Origin: Cyanobacteria bacterium UBA11153
Lineage (GTDB): Bacteria; Cyanobacteriota; Cyanobacteriia; Cyanobacteriales; Coleofasciculaceae
Length of the DNA stretch: 8,488 bases
Reading direction: 5' to 3'
Assembly (NCBI GenBank): GCA_003511885.1
Contig: DOIX01000143.1
Location: 10,189-18,676, forward strand
Part shown: piece after piece, positions 6,988 to 8,488 of the stretch
Layout: every line of letters starts with the position of its first letter
Numbering within the stretch: position 1 is the stretch's first letter
Notes under the pieces: model-generated
Database searches by the model: none
What the model was told of the DNA's origin: nothing
The model's input: only the letters and a program-made list of their open reading frames with translations
Program-made: the position numbers and the translations under genes

Positions 6988-6993
6988 AATTAT

Positions 6994-7081
6994 GGAATTG
7001 CTTTAATTTCAATTAAAGGCTATCGGTATCTGAGATCTCTACTGACTTATTTTAATACCGATTGAGTTCTCATCGACTTTT
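6994..7081 (-). pseudogene. Decayed copy of the leader/small-ORF start at 7775-7862
   Basis: This 88-base stretch aligns without gaps to 7862-7775 at 69 of 88 positions. It keeps the ATG (7073) and reads MRTQSVLK, then stop, then VSRDLRYR, then stop. The other copy reads MRSQSILEEVSAYLRYRLDL through the same positions. So it is either a small gene with two nonsense changes or a non-coding leader element present before both the pilin-like and the TPR genes. Confidence 0.5.
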
Positions 7082-7093
7082 CTTTGTGGTTAT

Positions 7094-7606
7094 TTATCTA
7101 AGTTGAGTTGTACCCTCACCACAAGCAAGTACACCATTTTGATAAGTTGGTGCTGCTGGTTTATTTGTACCAGGAGAATTTGCTTCGCACAAAATAGCTA
7201 ATGTTGTCATTTCTCCTTTAACTACATTTGGATTTGCATCTGTAGCAGGTACAGTAAAAACACCACCAACCCAACTTCTAAGTGCTACTTGTCGGGATAT
7301 ACCATAGTTAAAAGCGGCTTTGTCAGTAGCATGAGTTGAATAGCTGTAGTTTTCTGTTTCAGTTTTAATGCCAAGCCCTAGTTTTTCGATGTTATTGGTA
7401 AAGGCATTATTTTCTAGAAAATAAGCTTGCTGCGCTCGATTCATTGCGCCAATATATTGTTTGGCTTCTGAGCCTAAACCACCACAAGCGCAAGCCTTCT
7501 GACTCTGATTTAAAAAACTGGGTAATGCGATACTGCCAATGCCTAATATTGAAACAATCAGCAATCCACCCGGTACAACTTTATTGGAAGTTTGTTGATA
7601 CCACAT
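7094..7606 (-). CDS. Type IV pilin-like G/H family protein lacking a normal prepilin site
   Basis: A 170-residue protein. After a nine-residue leader (MWYQQTSNK) comes VVPGGLLIVSILGIGSIALP and SFLNQSQKA, matching the pilin helix from the LL onward, but the expected Gly-Phe cleavage pair is Lys9-Val10, and mature position 5 is Gly14 instead of Glu. The globular part has the family signature (KQYIGAMNRAQQAYFLENNA, then KLGLGI, 49-80), a WVGGVF motif (112-117) and Cys140 and Cys162, probably a disulfide; Cys39 and Cys41 follow the helix. It is probably membrane-held, as a minor pilin-like or non-assembled protein. AAGGAG at 7619-7614, seven bases before the ATG, supports the start. It heads the minus-strand series and is a paralogue of the plus-strand gene at 972. 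Family firm; pilus incorporation doubtful. Confidence 0.88.
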   Translation of the reverse strand: MWYQQTSNKVVPGGLLIVSILGIGSIALPSFLNQSQKACACGGLGSEAKQYIGAMNRAQQAYFLENNAFTNNIEKLGLGIKTETENYSYSTHATDKAAFNYGISRQVALRSWVGGVFTVPATDANPNVVKGEMTTLAILCEANSPGTNKPAAPTYQNGVLACGEGTTQLR

Positions 7607-7613
7607 AATTTTT

Positions 7614-7619
7614 CTCCTT
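7614..7619 (-). promoter_or_regulatory. Shine-Dalgarno of the pilin-like gene
   Basis: AAGGAG on the minus strand, seven bases upstream of the ATG at 7606; the clearest ribosome binding site in the window besides that of the TPR gene. Confidence 0.75.
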
Positions 7620-7639
7620 AATTGGGGTAGATGAGGATG

Positions 7640-7769
7640 TACTACGATATATCTCTAGCCACGGGTAGCTTATGCAGGTTTAATACTCCTGTACCACTAT
7701 CGAGATAGGCTCTACTACGATATATCTCTAGCGACAGGTAGCTTATGCAGGTTTCATACTCTTGTGCCA
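7640..7769. repeat. 57-bp direct repeat with 73-base period
   Basis: Bases 7640-7696 and 7713-7769 match at 52 of 57 positions (both start TACTACGATATATCTCTAGC). The period of 73 is not a multiple of three, so a reading frame crossing both copies reads them differently. Confidence 0.85.
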
Positions 7770-7854
7770 TCGATAGAATTCCTTTCATTTCCATTAAATC
7801 GAGTCGGTATCTGAGATAGGCACTGACTTCTTCGAGTATCGATTGACTTCTCAT
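7642..7854 (-). CDS. Doubtful small ORF in the pilin gene leader
   Basis: A 70-codon ORF starting MRSQSILEEVSAYLRYRLDL and ending 35 bases before the pilin-like gene. The first 26 codons lie in an 88-base block that recurs, broken by two stops, before the TPR gene. The second half comes from a 57-bp duplication read in two different frames, so the C-terminus cannot be an old conserved sequence. No ribosome site is visible, and I recognise no family. It could be a young or decaying small protein, or simply a transcribed leader. The first half (to about residue 27) is the only part with any sign of ancestry. Confidence 0.2.
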   Translation of the reverse strand: MRSQSILEEVSAYLRYRLDLMEMKGILSMAQEYETCISYLSLEIYRSRAYLDSGTGVLNLHKLPVARDIS

Positions 7855-7862
7855 CGACTTTT
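7775..7862 (-). repeat. Leader block shared with the TPR gene upstream region
   Basis: 88 bases on the minus strand, 69 of which match 7081-6994 without gaps; the first 15 (AAAAGTCGATGAGAA) are identical. It ends 168 bases before the pilin-like ATG, while the other copy ends 19 bases before the TPR ATG. The difference is filled here by the 57-bp direct repeat. Confidence 0.7.
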
Positions 7863-7977
7863 AGCTAGCGCTTGCTGTATAAAGTCATTAACCTTGACGG
7901 CAATTAGCTAAGAGCGTTTTAGCAGTGAGTGAAAGCTACCAGGAAGCTGAAATTAATTTCTTTTTGATTTAAAAGGC

Positions 7978-8007
7978 TTGACAGTTGACAAAACTGGGAG
8001 TTAGAAT
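7978..8007 (+). promoter_or_regulatory. Sigma-70-type promoter of module copy 1
   Basis: TTGACA (7978-7983), an 18-base spacer and TAGAAT (8002-8007). A second TTGACA begins eight bases after the first. Expected transcription start is about 8013-8015. The arrangement recurs in the other two copies. Confidence 0.65.
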
Positions 8008-8013
8008 AACAGA

Positions 8014-8087
8014 GTGGGAATCTGTGCCGCCCTAAAAATAGGGTTTTGAAGGTATTTTTAAATGGAGGGAGCCGAAAAAACTCTCCT
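8014..8087 (+). ncRNA. Putative small RNA, copy 1
   Basis: Begins six bases after the -10 box. Bases 8014-8044 (starting GTGGGAATCTGTGCCGCC) are conserved in all three copies. They include the hairpin CCCTA/TAGGG (8030-8034, 8039-8043) with an AAAA loop, followed here by TTTT. A second possible stem is GGAGGG/CTCTCC (8064-8069, 8081-8086). There is no supported ORF. It is not a family I can name, and the 3' end is uncertain: it could stop after the first hairpin. Confidence 0.45.
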
Positions 8088-8112
8088 ATATATAGAGATA
8101 ATCAAAATTACT

Positions 8113-8169
8113 GCGATCGCAAGCTAGTATCCTTAATTGCGCGATGCCGAAGGCTCGCGAAGCTATCGC
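8113..8169. repeat. HIP1 octamer and adjacent palindromic dispersed repeat
   Basis: GCGATCGC at 8113-8120 is a HIP1 site, as are 219-226, 3445-3452 and 5830-5837. Bases 8141-8169 run from GCGAT to ATCGC with an internal imperfect palindrome (GCCGAAGGC, CGCGAAGC), like short palindromes scattered through cyanobacterial genomes. Confidence 0.6.
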
Positions 8170-8271
8170 ACCAACTAGCTGTCGCTAATCCCAATTCATT
8201 ATCTGATTTAAGTGGCAGAAAGCTTATAGGCTCGATTTGATGTCGCTGTCTCAATTACTTTGGCGCATTTT

Positions 8272-8302
8272 ACCCTATTTTTAGGGCAGCACGGATTTCC
8301 AC
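8272..8302 (-). ncRNA. Putative small RNA, inverted copy 3
   Basis: On the minus strand, 31 bases match the conserved start of the module at 28 positions; all three differences are transitions, and the CCCTA/TAGGG hairpin is intact. Downstream sequence diverges completely. The 3' end is unknown, so only the conserved core is given. Confidence 0.4.
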
Positions 8303-8308
8303 TATATA

Positions 8309-8337
8309 AATATAACATAAAAAAGTCAATGAGTCAA
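8309..8337 (-). promoter_or_regulatory. Promoter of inverted copy 3
   Basis: TTGACT (8337-8332), a 17-base spacer and TATATT (8314-8309), then six bases to the conserved GTGG, exactly as in copies 1 and 2. The spacer sequence is unrelated, but the doubled TTGAC is kept. It is divergent from the copy 2 promoter, with 41 bases between the two -35 boxes. Confidence 0.5.
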
Positions 8338-8378
8338 GGGGCAGTGGCTAAAATTAATTTCTTTTTGATTGAGAGGGC

Positions 8379-8408
8379 TTGACAGTTGACAAAACTGGGA
8401 GTTAGAAT
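8379..8408 (+). promoter_or_regulatory. Sigma-70-type promoter of module copy 2
   Basis: TTGACA (8379-8384), 18-base spacer, TAGAAT (8403-8408); identical boxes and spacer to copy 1. The one nearby difference (A for C) is three bases after the -10 box. Confidence 0.65.
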
Positions 8409-8414
8409 AAAAGA

Positions 8415-8488
8415 GTGGGAATCTGTGCCGCCCTAAAAATAGGGTTTTGAAGGTATTTTTTAATTGAGGGAGCCGAAAAAACTCTCCT
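8415..8488 (+). ncRNA. Putative small RNA, copy 2 (partial)
   Basis: The first 31 bases are identical to copy 1, including the CCCTA/TAGGG hairpin and TTTT. The second stem is weakened because GGAGGG becomes TGAGGG. The sequence leaves the window. Confidence 0.4.

Larger units (their letters stand above)
7950..8087 (+). repeat. Direct repeat copy 1 (promoter plus small-RNA-like module)
   Basis: 138 bases repeated at 8351-8488 with an offset of 401 bases and six substitutions, no gaps. Differences fall before the -35 box (three), just after the -10 box (one) and in a T/A-rich linker (two). The promoter boxes and the first hairpin are identical. Confidence 0.9.
8351..8488 (+). repeat. Direct repeat copy 2, cut by the window end
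   Basis: Partner of 7950-8087. The match runs to the last base of the window, so the repeat may extend further. Confidence 0.9.

Noticed and set aside
6975..6989. TTG start five codons upstream for the TPR protein
   Set aside because: The TTG lies in the GAGGAAGG ribosome site that serves the ATG at 6974.
8046..8240. 64-codon plus-strand frame after small-RNA copy 1
   Set aside because: TTG start inside the repeated module, runs through a palindromic repeat, no recognisable domain. Copy 2 leaves the window too early for comparison.
7950..8488. Heterocyst-type NsiR1 tandem small-RNA array
   Set aside because: The copies are about 400 bases apart with an inverted member and carry ordinary -35/-10 promoters, unlike a close tandem array; I could not match the sequence to NsiR1.

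Overview
The window looks like an accessory stretch of a filamentous cyanobacterium, most likely Oscillatoriales/Microcoleus-like; the genus is inference. The reasons are HIP1 octamers (GCGATCGC at 219, 3445, 5830 and 8113), moderately AT-rich DNA, many palindromic dispersed repeats between genes, and the protein families: two type IV pilin-like G/H proteins, two cyanobacterial-type Ser/Thr kinases with a GGRVTYLA P-loop end, and TPR proteins. There are no rRNA or tRNA genes, no transposase and no CRISPR array.

Layout, left to right: (1) 1-704, a small TPR plus membrane-anchor protein on the minus strand, flanked by two inverted copies of a 45-46 bp repeat. (2) 705-971, a MITE-like nested palindrome and a possible promoter. 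(3) 972-1595, a pilin-like protein, the only convincing plus-strand gene. (4) 1596-1986, no gene: a multi-stem palindromic repeat, a 43-bp tandem duplication and a strong hairpin after the kinase stop. (5) 1987-7606, a same-strand series on the minus strand, read right to left: pilin-like protein (7606-7094), an 11-TPR exported or anchored protein (6974-5631), kinase with cytoplasmic beta domain and eight membrane spans (5417-3330), kinase with one membrane span and an extracytoplasmic domain (3246-1987). (6) 7607-7862, repeated leader-like DNA with a doubtful 70-codon ORF; a decayed copy of its start lies just before the TPR gene. (7) 7863-8488, no convincing gene, but three copies (two direct, one inverted) of a promoter plus short hairpin-RNA module.

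The two kinases are tandem paralogues: 67 of the first 100 residues are identical without gaps. They differ in everything after the kinase domain. The upper one also carries a 42-residue in-frame insertion between catalytic loop and DFG motif, encoded largely by a GC-rich double-hairpin repeat. A plausible but unproven reading is a surface or envelope signalling locus, with pilin-like proteins and the TPR protein outside or in the membrane and the kinases signalling from the membrane. The least explained items are the three-copy small-RNA-like module, the repeat-derived insertion in a kinase core, and the leader shared by the pilin and TPR genes.
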